Source: Lasiosphaeris hirsuta (taxonomy: Eukaryota; Ascomycota; Sordariomycetes; Sordariales; Lasiosphaeriaceae). Taken from it: DNA of 64,000 nt. The stretch lies in the NCBI GenBank assembly GCA_030549175.1, contig JAUKUA010000004.1, positions 3,038,001 to 3,102,000 of the forward strand, read 5' to 3'. Both the position numbers and the translations under genes were made by a program. The notes below the pieces were generated by a model. The model was not told the DNA's origin. It made no database searches and worked only from the letters and a program-made list of their open reading frames with translations. Below are positions 9,136 through 19,137 of this stretch, piece after piece; positions within the stretch are counted from its first letter, which is position 1, and every line of letters starts with the position of its first letter.

Positions 9136-12129
9136 CTACTCGTCGTCGGCATCTCCAGAGTCCGGGCATTCATCTACATCCTCATCCTCATCGCCACTTG
9201 AATCAACCTTCCTCCGCCGTCTCCTTCTCGACGAAGATGCTTTTGCCTTGGGGGCCGTCTTCCGCTTTGGTTTCGTGCTCATCACTGACTTGCCCCTGGC
9301 GGGCAACTTGCTGGCGCCCCCCTCGCCGTGGTCAACCTCGAGGGTATCATCCATCCCGTCATCATGTTCGTCCACAACAGGGAAAAATGCCGAGGTCGTA
9401 TTATCGCCCTTTTCCCCTTCACTCTCATACCCCTCAGGCAGGAATCCACCGCCCATATCCTCGTCGCTCACACCCCCACCCCCACCCGCTCCCTCTGGAG
9501 CATCATCCATATCGGCATCGCTGTCACCCGGCCGAACACCCTTCCGAAAGACCGCTTCGTCCTCCCTGATATGCCCATAGTCCTGCTTGATCCGCTCCAC
9601 GATGCGCATGCCCATCATGAACTTGCGCCACATGGCCAGCGCCGCCTTGCGCCTCTTCTCGTCCTCCTTCCTGCCCTTCTCAGCCTCGTCCTTAGCCAAC
9701 TCCTCCATGACCTGGTCGTGATACTCCTCAGCGACCACAACACCCTGGATGACAGGCACGGCCATGCGGTGGCCAAACTCAAAGTCCACCACAGCCTCGG
9801 CATAGTCGATGCCGAGCCGCTTGCACACCCGTGCCGTGCCGCGGTAGGGCACGTGGACGGCGCCCTCGGGGCACATGTGCTCGACGAATAGGTCGATGTT
9901 GCCGTACTCGTTCTTGGGGATGATGCCGTTGCGGATCGGCGGCGGGATGATCCACGCCGTCTGGTCGAAGCTGTAGAGGCCCTGCAGCACCTTGGCGCCC
10001 GTGGCGAGCTCGGCCTCGGCGATCTCGCGCCGCCGGTTGGTCGTGGCCGCGCGGTAGGGCACTCGCTTCAGGGGCTGCTCGCCATCCAGCGGCGCGCGGC
10101 CTTGCTTGTGCCACGTCTCGGCCGACTTGACCTGCACGACGTCCTTGCGCGAGTAGACGGGCTCTTCTTGGGTTTGGGCGCCCTTACCCTTGTTTTTGAA
10201 GGTCTTGACAGGTTTGGCTCTGGGGAGCAGCGCTTCTTCTCGTTTGAGGTGACGCTCCAGGACAAATTCTCGAGACTGCTTGTAGTACTGCAGTGTCTCT
10301 TCGCCCTCCTTGAATTCTTTCTTCTCTGCCGTCGCTGGTTTCAGATCAGTTGAATCTTCTTCGTCGTCGACTTCAGTGAAGGGGTGGTCTTTTTCTCCCC
10401 TCGCATATCCCTTCATCACCGACTTGAACCAGTCGTACAGCTCATACCGCTTGACCTTTCCGTTGCGGTCGTAAACTGCTGTCTTCTCCACGGGCATGCG
10501 GCTGCCCTTGGCGCGCCCCGGAAATAGTTGCTTTTTCAAATACCGGACTGTGACATCCTTGGCGGTTCCATCGGCCGAGTACCCCACGACATATGCCATG
10601 ACCTGCTTCGCCTTGTCTGCCTTGGCGCCACGAGGCTCCAGCGATCCCACCAGCTCCCTGTTGGTTGCGATTACAGATTTGACGATTGGGTCCACGGCAA
10701 GATATTTGCTTGTCACTGGAGACAGGACTTCGGTCCAGTAATGAGGAAACTCAAGATCCGAGTCGTAGACTCTGCCTCTTCTTGGGGGCGGCAGCGGGAT
10801 GTCAATGACGGAATCATTGTTGCTGTCGTCACCAACAAGTTCCGAATCGGATGCCTCCTCTTCGAGATCCTTTGCCTTGGCTGCTCGGGAGGGACGCCCG
10901 CGACCGCGAGCAGCAGGTTTCGCCGCTCTGGACGCGGCCACTTTGCTCTGAGCGGCCTTTGCTGGTTTCTGTTCTAGTGTTTGCGTGACCTTGTTGAGCT
11001 CTTTCTCGGGCTCTGCCTCTTCAAGCTTGTTCCATCCAAACCCCAGTGGCTGAAGGTTAGCCACCAGCCGAGCTCCCAAACCTAATCCCCTGAGGAGGGC
11101 CGTGAAAAGCTGCGCGCCGACGTCTCGACTCCCAGTGCACTCCTGTGCGCACTTTCGGAACTCGTCCAGATTCCGAATCCGCTCGCCAAACCTCTCTGGG
11201 TCGTGGTCGTCTTGCTTGTAGGCCTTTGTGAAGCGGTCCAGTCTCTCGAGGGACATGTACCCAATCTTCCGCAAGCCGGGCGCCGTCACGCTGAAACGCT
11301 GCTTCCACCAAGCCGTGAATGCCTTCATAAGTCTGAACAGGGGGTCCCCATGGCTCATATCGACCACCCCCTTCTCCAGGCGCTGGGCTGCCTCACCCCA
11401 GTCGCGCGACTGGCGCCCCCTGGCTTTCCCTTTTCCCCGGGCCCCCTTGTTTTGTTTCGGCGGCTCCTCGACAACGACCTCCAAGCCGCTGTTCCTCCGC
11501 CACCTGTCCACCTCTTCCCACAATCGAGGCGGTATGTGTGAAAGCAGCGTCCCCTGGACTTCTGGGTCGCAGAGCCAGGCGTTCCGGATCGCATTGTGCC
11601 ACATCAGCAGCTGAACATGTATGCAATGTGCCGAAACCCTAACCTTGCGCTCCTGCTTTGAGGGCCCTTTCTTCCCCAGGGCATTGGCCATGTTGATTCT
11701 TGTGTCTCTCGTCAAGGTAAGCTCCAGATCGCCAGAGACTTGGACATCGGGTACCGCCGACTGCGGCACTTCGACGTCCTCAAACTCGATGTCTTCATCT
11801 TCCTCGTCCTCTTCCTCCTCTGCTGTGTGTGTGTCGAGCTTCAGCCGCTTAGGGGGCGGGACGTCCTCGAACTCGGCATCGGATAGGGACGTCAGGGAGC
11901 TGTCGTCGTCCTGGCTGTCGTCAATGACACGGGCGGTCGAGCCATTCAAGGTGGAGGACCGTGGAGTCGAGCTGGCATCGAGGTCGTCGAAGAGGGTTGG
12001 CTTTCGGCGCGGCGCTATGACAGCCTTGGCTTTCGCCTTGCCCTTGTTCTTCTTGTCTTTTGGGGTGTGAATCTCTTCAGGTGTTGGGGACTTGTCGCGC
12101 ACTCGTTTTCGCGGAACGTAGGGAGGCAT
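9136..12129 (-). CDS. RAD4: DNA damage recognition protein Rad4 (XPC homologue)
   Basis: Rad4/XPC with Rad23 detects helix-distorting lesions and starts global-genome nucleotide excision repair in the nucleus. Single exon, 997 residues, from the ATG of MPPYVPRKRVRDKSP; the open frame continues 90 codons upstream but without conserved sequence. About residues 1-150 are charged and disordered with Lys-rich nuclear-localisation-like stretches. The transglutaminase-like fold follows, with LFTALLRGLGLGARLVANL near 340 and FPHYWTEVLSP near 460 (family: ..HFWVEV.S). BHD1 begins near 620 (FVLERHLKREEALLPR), BHD2 near 715 and BHD3 near 765-820 (ARVCKRLGIDYAEAVVDFEF, RMAVPVIQGVVV). The C-terminus is acidic and basic low-complexity sequence ending in a DED-rich tail. 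Confidence 0.95.
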   Translation of the reverse strand: MPPYVPRKRVRDKSPTPEEIHTPKDKKNKGKAKAKAVIAPRRKPTLFDDLDASSTPRSSTLNGSTARVIDDSQDDDSSLTSLSDAEFEDVPPPKRLKLDTHTAEEEEDEEDEDIEFEDVEVPQSAVPDVQVSGDLELTLTRDTRINMANALGKKGPSKQERKVRVSAHCIHVQLLMWHNAIRNAWLCDPEVQGTLLSHIPPRLWEEVDRWRRNSGLEVVVEEPPKQNKGARGKGKARGRQSRDWGEAAQRLEKGVVDMSHGDPLFRLMKAFTAWWKQRFSVTAPGLRKIGYMSLERLDRFTKAYKQDDHDPERFGERIRNLDEFRKCAQECTGSRDVGAQLFTALLRGLGLGARLVANLQPLGFGWNKLEEAEPEKELNKVTQTLEQKPAKAAQSKVAASRAAKPAARGRGRPSRAAKAKDLEEEASDSELVGDDSNNDSVIDIPLPPPRRGRVYDSDLEFPHYWTEVLSPVTSKYLAVDPIVKSVIATNRELVGSLEPRGAKADKAKQVMAYVVGYSADGTAKDVTVRYLKKQLFPGRAKGSRMPVEKTAVYDRNGKVKRYELYDWFKSVMKGYARGEKDHPFTEVDDEEDSTDLKPATAEKKEFKEGEETLQYYKQSREFVLERHLKREEALLPRAKPVKTFKNKGKGAQTQEEPVYSRKDVVQVKSAETWHKQGRAPLDGEQPLKRVPYRAATTNRRREIAEAELATGAKVLQGLYSFDQTAWIIPPPIRNGIIPKNEYGNIDLFVEHMCPEGAVHVPYRGTARVCKRLGIDYAEAVVDFEFGHRMAVPVIQGVVVAEEYHDQVMEELAKDEAEKGRKEDEKRRKAALAMWRKFMMGMRIVERIKQDYGHIREDEAVFRKGVRPGDSDADMDDAPEGAGGGGGVSDEDMGGGFLPEGYESEGEKGDNTTSAFFPVVDEHDDGMDDTLEVDHGEGGASKLPARGKSVMSTKPKRKTAPKAKASSSRRRRRRKVDSSGDEDEDVDECPDSGDADDE

Positions 12130-12937
12130 CTTGGCTAAAAGGGGGGGTTGAGTCGCGGAGCATCGTGGGATTGCTGGGTGAGAAAATCGTGTGCTCAAGT
12201 CTCGTTGGGCTTCTGTCTTTTGGCATTCCTGCCGATCGATCTTCAACCAGATCTTCACCTCCACAAATCGCTGATGATGGGGGGACGCGACTCGACTTAT
12301 GACGCGCTTTGACCCTAACCCTATTTCCTGAATCGTTCCGAGAAAATAACCTTGAGGGTGACCTAGGTTTTGAAATTCGGCAGACAGGGCGCACTGCAAG
12401 ATACCCTACCAGGTACCTTGGGAATTAGGCTCGGGTTTGATTATCATTGATTATGGTATGTGTATCGTGGGGGATTTAGCTGTATTTCCTCGAATTCTCT
12501 TGTCAATCCTCAAGTCCAATCCCAAGTCTTCCGTCTTACTTTTCTGTATGCCGTGCCACAACCGCCTGCTCCTCAACGGTCAATCCCTGTGTGACACCCC
12601 ACTAACAAGTGCCCCGCCATCATGCATTCCAGGGGATTCCAGCTTCTTGTGGGCTCAACTCCAGGCAACATCGTCCACCTCACTCAGCTCAGCCTTCTAC
12701 CTCTTCTTGGTCAGCAGCAACTATTTGCCTCTCCCTTTCCGACCTTCTTGTTTCTCATCTCACCCGATCGTCCAGTAATAGCAACAGCACCGCGCGAAAC
12801 CGCGCCGCCGATCGGGTTGCGTAACCGCCATCCGCCTACCTGAGCACCCTCTCGGCCACATTTCCGAGCGAGATTACCGATCACTTCTTATATATATATA
12901 TATACATTCGACCACAGCTCGGTCGCCCATCCTCACA
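12130..12937. promoter_or_regulatory. Divergent promoter region RAD4/AN1-protein gene
   Basis: About 0.8 kb between divergent starts. A (TA)n run at 12889-12904 sits about 35 bp before the plus-strand ATG. No coding evidence. The TA run is inside the likely leader, so I do not call it a TATA box. Confidence 0.35.
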
Positions 12938-13915
12938 ATGGCGGCCCCCAACCCCAACCAAGAGCGCTCCTCCTCGGAAGAAACAAGCTACATCAACATG
13001 GCCTCGGCTAGCGTCGACTCGTCGACGCGCACGGGCGACGCCAGCCTGATCGGCTCGCACTGCCAGTTCACCTACTGCAACCAGCTGGACTTCCTGCCTT
13101 TCTTCTGCCAATCCTGCCGCAAGACCTTCTGCCTCGACCACCGCAGCGAGACGCTGCACCAGTGCACCAACGCGGGCGCGTGGGCGGAGCGGAAGCGACA
13201 GGCCAACCTAGCGCGGCACTCGGCCGGCGAGGGCAAGCAGATGCGCGACTTCGTCACCCAAAAGCCGTGCGCCGACGACGGCTGCAAGACGGTGGTGGGC
13301 ACTTCGCTGGTCCCCGGCGTGCACTGCCCCGGCTGCAACCGCGACTACTGCCTCAAGCACCGGCTCAGGGAGGACCACGACTGCAAGAACAAGGTGCCGA
13401 TCGGGGCGCGGCCCAGCCCCAACGCAGCCCTCGAGGGCGCCAAGAACGCGCTCGAGCGGTTCAAGATCTGGGGCACCGCCAAGAAGGAGGCCGCCAAGGA
13501 GGCCGCGAGCCGGTCGCTGCCCAAGGCGAAGCCGTCGAGTGCCGCGCAGCGCGTCATCGCTGTGAACGCCCTCAAGAAGTCGGCCAAGGGCGACGACAAG
13601 CTGGCGCCCGAGAAGCGGGTGTACCTCTACGTCGAGGCCGAGGCTGAGACGGCCAAGGCAAAGTTCTCCAAGGGCCAGTTCTTCTACAGCAAGGACTGGG
13701 TCATTGGCCGGGTGCTGGATGCGGCCGCCAAGAGCCTGCAGGTGCAGAACATCAACAACAAGTCCAGCGACGAGCGGGACAGACTGCGTGTGTTCCATGT
13801 CGAGGGTGGCCGCCTGCTCGAGTTCAACGAGAAGGTTGGCGCCACCCTGCTCAGTGGCAACACCATCATCCTGTTGAGGGGCGTTGGCCAGCCGCCGGAT
13901 CTGATTGAGCTCTAG
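12938..13915 (+). CDS. AN1-type zinc-finger protein with C-terminal ubiquitin-like fold (Cuz1/ZFAND1-like)
   Basis: Cuz1/ZFAND1 proteins link Cdc48/p97 and the proteasome during arsenite and stress-granule responses. Single exon, 325 residues. First AN1 finger near 42-80: C-x4-C, then CQSCRKTFCLDH and H-x-C spacing (HCQFTYCNQLDFLPFFC). Second finger near 105-150: CADDGCKTVV...HCPGCNRDYCLKHR...HDC. A basic, Ala-rich linker (about 165-215) precedes a C-terminal ubiquitin-like region (KRVYLYVEAEAE...SKDWVIGRVLDAAAKSL...GNTIILLRGV). Architecture and length fit the family. The alternative is another AN1 protein such as a ZFAND2 type, less likely given the C-terminal fold. Confidence 0.88.
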   Translation: MAAPNPNQERSSSEETSYINMASASVDSSTRTGDASLIGSHCQFTYCNQLDFLPFFCQSCRKTFCLDHRSETLHQCTNAGAWAERKRQANLARHSAGEGKQMRDFVTQKPCADDGCKTVVGTSLVPGVHCPGCNRDYCLKHRLREDHDCKNKVPIGARPSPNAALEGAKNALERFKIWGTAKKEAAKEAASRSLPKAKPSSAAQRVIAVNALKKSAKGDDKLAPEKRVYLYVEAEAETAKAKFSKGQFFYSKDWVIGRVLDAAAKSLQVQNINNKSSDERDRLRVFHVEGGRLLEFNEKVGATLLSGNTIILLRGVGQPPDLIEL

Positions 13916-14314
13916 GAGCAGAGAGCTCTGGGCGTGAATTTTGTGTTGATTAATGAGTCATGTTCTTTCACGATGTCAGCATAGCGATTTGGGTGTTAGT
14001 GGCTTCCGGCGCGTATACCAGTCTCATGGCCCAATTTAACGGCACCAGAGACGGAGAGATGGATCTAGGTGTCTGGAGGTTCACGGGATACTGCTAGGAG
14101 CAGTCACTTGCCCGTGTATTTGCGCTGTTTTTTACTTGTATATACAAACACCTACCTTTGGCGTAGCTCGATGCCTTTCATAAACATCCTCGTCCCCCCA
14201 AGAACATCCGCCCAACGTGAATACGAGACGAGTCGCGATTCCTATCTATACACACACTTATCGTCGTGGTAAATACATCCTGGGCCCATCACCCCCCGTT
14301 CCCAAACCCCCAGC
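13916..14314. other. Convergent 3' region
   Basis: 3' flanks of the AN1-protein gene (+) and the MTP18-like gene (-). Nothing further was recognised. Confidence 0.5.
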
Positions 14315-15314
14315 TCATAGTGTCTTCTCCTTTGGTTTCTCACTCAGCTGCTTCTCCCTCCCAATAAGCGGCGCATCGCCCACAGCCTCGTGCCCACCAA
14401 ATGTCTGGAAGCCCTTGTGGAACGCCCACTCAACCGCGTTCTCCACCGGCTTGTCAAACAGGGTCGGCAGGAAAGGCACGATAGCCAAGCCCAGGCCAAT
14501 CGGTCCCCACGTCCGGACCGTCTTGTTCTTCACATCCTTGAGCGCCCGCCCACTGTACCGCACCACGCTGTGGATGGTAAAGGCCGGCAGTCCCATGCTA
14601 GCCAAGCTCTGAAAGATGCCCCGCTGCAACATGACGGTGCGGTAGTCCTCCAATGCCGTCACCTTGCCAGGCAGGGCCACAACCTGGGTCTCGGGTGTCG
14701 TTCCTGCCGGCGCAGCACCCGTCGCATCGTGGACGGCGACGCCTAGGATCTTCTCGAGGCGCGGGGTGAGCTGCAGCTGGGGGTTGAGAGTCCGCTGGTT
14801 GTGCCAGTAGGCCTTGTAGCCCTCGTAGCTGACATCGCCGAGGATGTAGGCCCACGAGATGCCGTAGGCGCCGCGCACCAACCAGGGGTAGGCTACGGGC
14901 CGGAAGGACTCGCCAATGTCGGACGTGTAGGCCACGTAGCGGTGGGCCGACATCAGAATGGTGCGGAACCGGGCGGCGTAAGCGGCATATCGCACATTAG
15001 ATTCTGTGGAGGGGGGCACACTTAAGGGCGGGGTGTTAGTAACTAGTACTTAGTAGTAGTTGCGGAGGGAGGGGTTAGGGGACGACGTACTAGCCATCTC
15101 TGAGATCATCAAAGAAGTCATCTTGGTCCTCCTGATCAATGATCTTCTGGAGCTTGGGAGGCAGTTTCTTGGCCTCTGGCAGCTTCGCGGGATCGAAGGC
15201 GCTGGTGCCCGTGGCCTTGCTCACTTCGGCGGGCGCATTCTTGGTGTTGGTCTCGGCAGGAGACTCCTTTGGCGGAGCCTGGGGCTTGTCTGATCCTTTA
15301 TCCCAAGGCCACAT
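14315..15314 (-). CDS. Mitochondrial fission process protein 1-like (MTP18/MTFP1)
   Basis: MTFP1/MTP18 is an inner-membrane protein needed for normal mitochondrial division. Minus-strand exons 15314-15091 and 15020-14315 give 309 residues. The 70-bp intron has GTACGT, a perfect TACTAAC branch site and an AAG acceptor; the next downstream CAG would break the frame. The N-terminal exon is short, charged and Pro-rich, ending DQEDQDDFFDDLRDG. The second exon starts the conserved core: ESNVRYAAYAARFRTI, HRYVAYTSDIGESFRPVA, LVRGAYGISWAYILGDVSYE, the family signature. Later hydrophobic stretches (MGLPAFTIHSVVRY; GPIGLGLAIVPFLPTLFD) end in the DKPVE motif. It is divergent from ATP19 across about 600 bp. 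Confidence 0.88.
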
Positions 15315-15921
15315 GTTGAGATGTATGATATTTTGTGTTTAGGTGAAAATCAAAGGCCGAGTTGCAGTCGCGCAATGAGTTTTCCGGCTCTTCCCGGACG
15401 CGGAGGGGCTCTGAGAATCAGCAGTCGGTTCCTCGTCGCGCCAAACACAATCGGGTTTTGGCTATGCCACCTTGAGCTGCGCGTGTTAATTGGCTAGGCG
15501 TTTGAGATATCGGCTTGTTGCGACCGAAGGGAGCGAAGGGAGAGGGAGAGGGGGAGCTCAGCGCTGTCTGGTCATGAACTGACTGAGAGACTCCGCATCA
15601 ATGGAAGCTTCGCGTCGGTGACGTAGGCGGTAGGCGGGTAAGCTAGTGAAACCCCCGGTTGTGGAGTGACGCTTATGTGCAAAGGTTTAGGATGTGAGAT
15701 GCGAGGTGTGGTAAGCCCCAAATTTTGCATAGCCAAGGTACCTACATAATGACCCTGGGAACAAGCCGGCCAAGGCAAAACCTCGGGAGTTTGGAAGAGG
15801 TCGAGCTGCCGACTTTGCGTCGTTTTCAACCTCCGCCAGCCAAAACATCCTCGCTCCTTCCAATTGCCCCCGACACGACTCCCAGCGCGCCCATTGCAAC
15901 CGGTCCGACCTCACCGCCAAC
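15315..15921. promoter_or_regulatory. Divergent intergenic region MTP18-like/ATP19
   Basis: 607 bp between two nuclear genes for mitochondrial membrane proteins, so probably a bidirectional promoter. I could not name a factor-binding site with confidence. Confidence 0.4.
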
Positions 15922-16383
15922 ATGACTGTCACATACAACATCTTCGGCGCCAAGGTTGGCTCGCACTACGTCAGTAGCCCCGTCAATTGGCGATTGACCG
16001 TCGCCGCCCGCAGCTCTGTCCACAGCCCTGTCCACAGCTCTGTCCACAGCTCTGTCCACAGCTCTGTCCACAGCTCTGTCCACCGAACCCCTCAAGAGCT
16101 TGCGACCGCCCCATTGAAGCACCCACGCTGACCCCTTGCTCTCTAGCTCGCCATGCTCACTCTCGGGACAATCTTCGGCACTGCCTACACCTTCGCTGGC
16201 GGCTCCAGCAAGATCCCCGCCACTCCCCCCCTCAACGCCTCCAGCTCCGACGAGGCCGACTTCATCAAGTCCGCAACCCCCAACACACGTCTGTCACGAG
16301 GTCAATTGCTCTAACACCCCCGTAGGAAGTTCCTCGACAGCGCCGAGGCCGGTGAGAAGAAGGACGCACCAGCGAAGCACTAG
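15922..16383 (+). CDS. ATP19: Mitochondrial F1Fo-ATP synthase subunit k
   Basis: Subunit k is a small membrane protein associated with dimeric ATP synthase in the inner membrane. Exons 15922-15969, 16147-16268 and 16326-16383 give 75 residues, close to the usual fungal length. The first 16-codon exon holds YNIFGAKVGSHY; the second starts LAMLTLGTIFGTAYTF, the single membrane segment; the tail SSDEADFIKKFLDSAE spans intron 2 and matches the family's conserved charged C-terminus. Intron 1 (177 bp, GTCAGT...TAG) is expanded by a 12-bp tandem repeat. Intron 2 (57 bp) has a CTAAC branch site. These exons are too short to stand out as ordinary open frames; homology decided them. Confidence 0.9.
16013..16084 (+). 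repeat. 12-bp minisatellite inside ATP19 intron 1
   Basis: About six consecutive copies of CAGCTCTGTCCA, one with a T-to-C change, fill the middle of the intron. As 12 is a multiple of three, all frames stay open across the array on both strands, creating spurious open frames. Confidence 0.9.
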
Positions 16384-17272
16384 ATTGGATCTGGGCGATG
16401 ACGATGGGCGCGACATTCAACCTGGACACCCTGTCCTGTGTACATATATCGGGGGCGTAATTGAAGATACATCGCCTATTTGAAGACTGGTGGCACTCAA
16501 AGCTGCCCGTGGGGCCCTCCCGCATTACTGTGCCCTTTCCCGAGCCCCCCGCAGCGCCAAGTAACAAGTTCTTTGCATGCTGAGACACCCATTTGGCCGA
16601 ACCTCGTGAGAGCCTCAGAACTAGCAAGTTACATTGGTAGCTAGGACACACATAAACCTCAAAGTCGGCCTACTCAGCTAGCTTCACAGCTCTACGTACT
16701 CAGAGGTCACATACCCTACTCACCAGGTCCGCCTGGATAATTATTCCAGCATCACCAGCCCACCCTACCACGTTTGCTAGAATGCACCAGCGCTCTCACA
16801 ACATCTTTGCTTCCATAAAATGGTGTTCTGGTGCTTTCAGCCGGCAGCCAGATGAGAGCCAGGCACTTTGGGGGCTGTTCTATCCCTTCCACTGAGACTT
16901 GCAGTGCCCACCCAAAGCACCTCGAGCAAAGTACCGCAAAACAGCAGCCAACACGTATCCCATCATCTCACTAAAGGCCGCATTTGAGCTGTCGAGTTGA
17001 CCCAACAGGCCTAGAAGGCAATATAGCTAATGCGACTCAGCGGATGTGTCATCACCAAATGTGGCATTGCCTTGATATATCTCGACAAAGTCCCTTGCAT
17101 GAGCCTCAAAGAGGCACAGTCGGGTCTCTCACGAGCCGCACACCCTACGACACACTATATAGGACCCTGAGAGGCATGGATCCAACTTCGGCGTATCACC
17201 ACCACCCACGAAGCCCGTTTCCTTGGCTTGATCAACAGGATATGGAGCAATGCACGTAGCACGGGAGTACAG

Positions 17273-17485
17273 TCAAATCTCATATCGTTTCAGGCTGAAG
17301 TGCTCCTCGAAGCCACGAATGTCACGGACACTGATGTCGTGCTCTTCGACCTCGATGTTGGTCCGATGGGCGTTCTTGACGCCGCTGACGCCGAACTCGC
17401 ACTCATAGGGTTTCTCATGCTTATGGAGGTTTGTAGAACCGAGCTTGGCTCTCGACAACGGGCATGCCAGATGGATAAAAACCAA
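17273..17485 (-). pseudogene. Possible C2H2 zinc-finger gene relic
   Basis: A 70-codon frame contains NLHKHEKPYECEFG, resembling the linker plus first Cys of fungal C2H2 fingers (KRHEKPYxCxF). The second Cys and the two His are not correctly spaced afterwards (VKNAHRTNIEVEEHD), so no intact finger remains. I saw no flanking exons. This is a weak call resting on one short resemblance. Confidence 0.22.
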
Positions 17486-17984
17486 ACTAAGAAAGAAATC
17501 TTGCTCAAGATGAACGACATGATGAAGCTGAACTTTATGCTATGACTGTTATGGTGGCGAAGGTGGGAGGAAGGGCAGTTCTGGTAAGAAGTGGATGAAA
17601 GGGGCAGAGGGGACGAGATGAACTGCAAGATAGGGGGGACCCGGAATTCGTGAAGAATTTTATGGAGAGATGCCAACATCTTTCCTTAGAATACTCAAAA
17701 CCATATCCAGTTCCAGCCGCGCGTCCCGGCCCCCAGCATCATCGTCCGTCTGCCGAACATCTAACAGTCTCATGTATAGCAAGCAGTCATGGTGTCTATC
17801 ACCTGCAGAATGTCGCAAGCTCGGATTCTTGATAGATTTCATTCAGGATTCATGCTTTCCGAAGAGCCAACATCACAACTAGCAAGGGGCAGGGTATCAA
17901 GCGAGTCCACCCCTGTGTCTTAGATCTGTTAGAGCTTGAAATACCTCCATCTGGTCACACTAACAACCCAAGGTGCTTCTTGTC

Positions 17985-17990
17985 TATAAA
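17985..17990 (+). promoter_or_regulatory. TATA box (TATAAA) upstream of the small secreted protein gene
   Basis: TATAAA lies 132 bp before the ATG at 18122, followed by a pyrimidine- and CAA-rich stretch typical of fungal leaders. This suggests a regulated, strongly expressed gene. Confidence 0.5.
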
Positions 17991-18121
17991 GACCATCTAT
18001 CTCACCATACTCCTCTCTCCCTTTCCTCAACCCACATCAACCCAAACAATCATCAGCCAATCAACCCAACCAAGACCCCCTATCCCCAAGCTCCACGTCA
18101 GTACTCGCTGAACCGCCCACC

Positions 18122-18328
18122 ATGCACACCAAAATCCCCGCCGTTCTCGCCTTCCTCGGCCTCACCAGCAATGTCCTAGCCGCCCCAGCTGCTCAAGCTG
18201 CCCCGGTGGATGCTCGTGCCCAACCCTGGCGCGGGTTCAAGCGCGAGGCCGTTGCGGCCGAGTCGCCTGAGCTAGCCCACACCAACGCTCGCGAGTCTGA
18301 GTTCATTACCGGCTCGCAGTCTGGCTAA
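18122..18328 (+). CDS. Small secreted protein with candidate Kex2/Ste13 processing site
   Basis: 68 residues, single exon, no recognised domain. Residues 1-20 form a clear signal peptide: short basic start, LAFLGLTS core, then a VLA-AP cleavage context. The mature part is Ala/Pro-rich and then acidic, with no cysteines. At about residues 40-43 it has FKR followed by EA: a dibasic Kex2 site followed by a dipeptide removable by Ste13-type aminopeptidase, the arrangement seen in alpha-factor-type precursors. The known Sordariomycete alpha-pheromone motif (WCxxxGQxCW) is absent, so I do not call it a pheromone. The TATA box, leader and start context (CACCATGC) support it being a gene. After the stop the sequence repeats GTCCCGACTAA. 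Confidence 0.6.
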   Translation: MHTKIPAVLAFLGLTSNVLAAPAAQAAPVDARAQPWRGFKREAVAAESPELAHTNARESEFITGSQSG

Positions 18329-19137
18329 GTCCCGACTAAAGTCCCGACTAAGGAGGTACGTAAAGATCCTTGGTCAGGCTAGCATGGTCCCATGGCCAAC
18401 TTGTTTTGGATGTTCTAACGGACCATTAGGGATCGTGGGTTCTTAAAGGCGGTGTGGAAGTTGTTTGCGTGATCGCGAGGGAGGAATAGGGGAGATGCGA
18501 GTTAGCGAGGACTAGTAGTTGTATCATTAGCCTGCCATTATCGAGACGAAGGTACATACCTATCATATAGGTAGCAAATAGGGCAATAAAAATGTGGAGG
18601 CACCGACAATCCTATCATAATAGCCTGTTGAGTTCCAGTTGAGCGGTTTGTAGTGACTCCATTATGAAGTCGCTAGTGTCAAGCCAGCTGTGGTCCAAAA
18701 CCGATTCTACACAGGGACGAAATTTGATAATGGGTTGCGCATGTTCTGTCTTGACAACGGGATACAGTACCAGGCAGATTGGGTTCTGAGAAAGAATCTT
18801 GAATTGCTTGCTTCGTCCCCGGTCGTGCTACTCGCAGACAAGGCTAACGTGAGTAAACAAACGGTATTATTCTTCTCGTTGCAGAGTCAGAGCATTTCTG
18901 TCATGGATGGGGCAACCGATGTTGAGCATATGAGGGAAAACCTGCTTGGTTTGGATACCTTGAGGAACTTGGACTGAGCTGGTGCCAAATATCGAGGGGT
19001 GGCGCACAATCCAAGCCGAGTTCAGAGAATTATTGTCATTAGAGAAGTAAATACGGTGTTAAAATGCACAAAATTGGTGGTACTTTTTCTTCTTCCAGCC
19101 AAACCCACCGTTGTCCTTGTGACATGGTGCTCGGAAT
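18329..19137. other. Intergenic region
   Basis: 3' flanks of the secreted-protein gene (+) and the SMP-30-like gene (-). One 95-codon plus-strand frame (18690-18977) lacks recognisable features and was not annotated. Confidence 0.4.

Larger units (their letters stand above)
16384..18121. other. Gene-poor stretch with a possible zinc-finger relic
   Basis: About 1.7 kb downstream of ATP19 without a convincing intact gene. The only protein-like signal is the minus-strand frame at 17273-17485, listed separately. Confidence 0.45.

Noticed and set aside
15826..16131. Open frames with VDRA or HSSV tetrapeptide repeats
   Set aside because: They are frame-neutral translations of the 12-bp minisatellite in the ATP19 intron, not proteins.
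18690..18977. 95-codon plus-strand frame
   Set aside because: No recognisable motif, no promoter or splice support, and local AT-richer composition.
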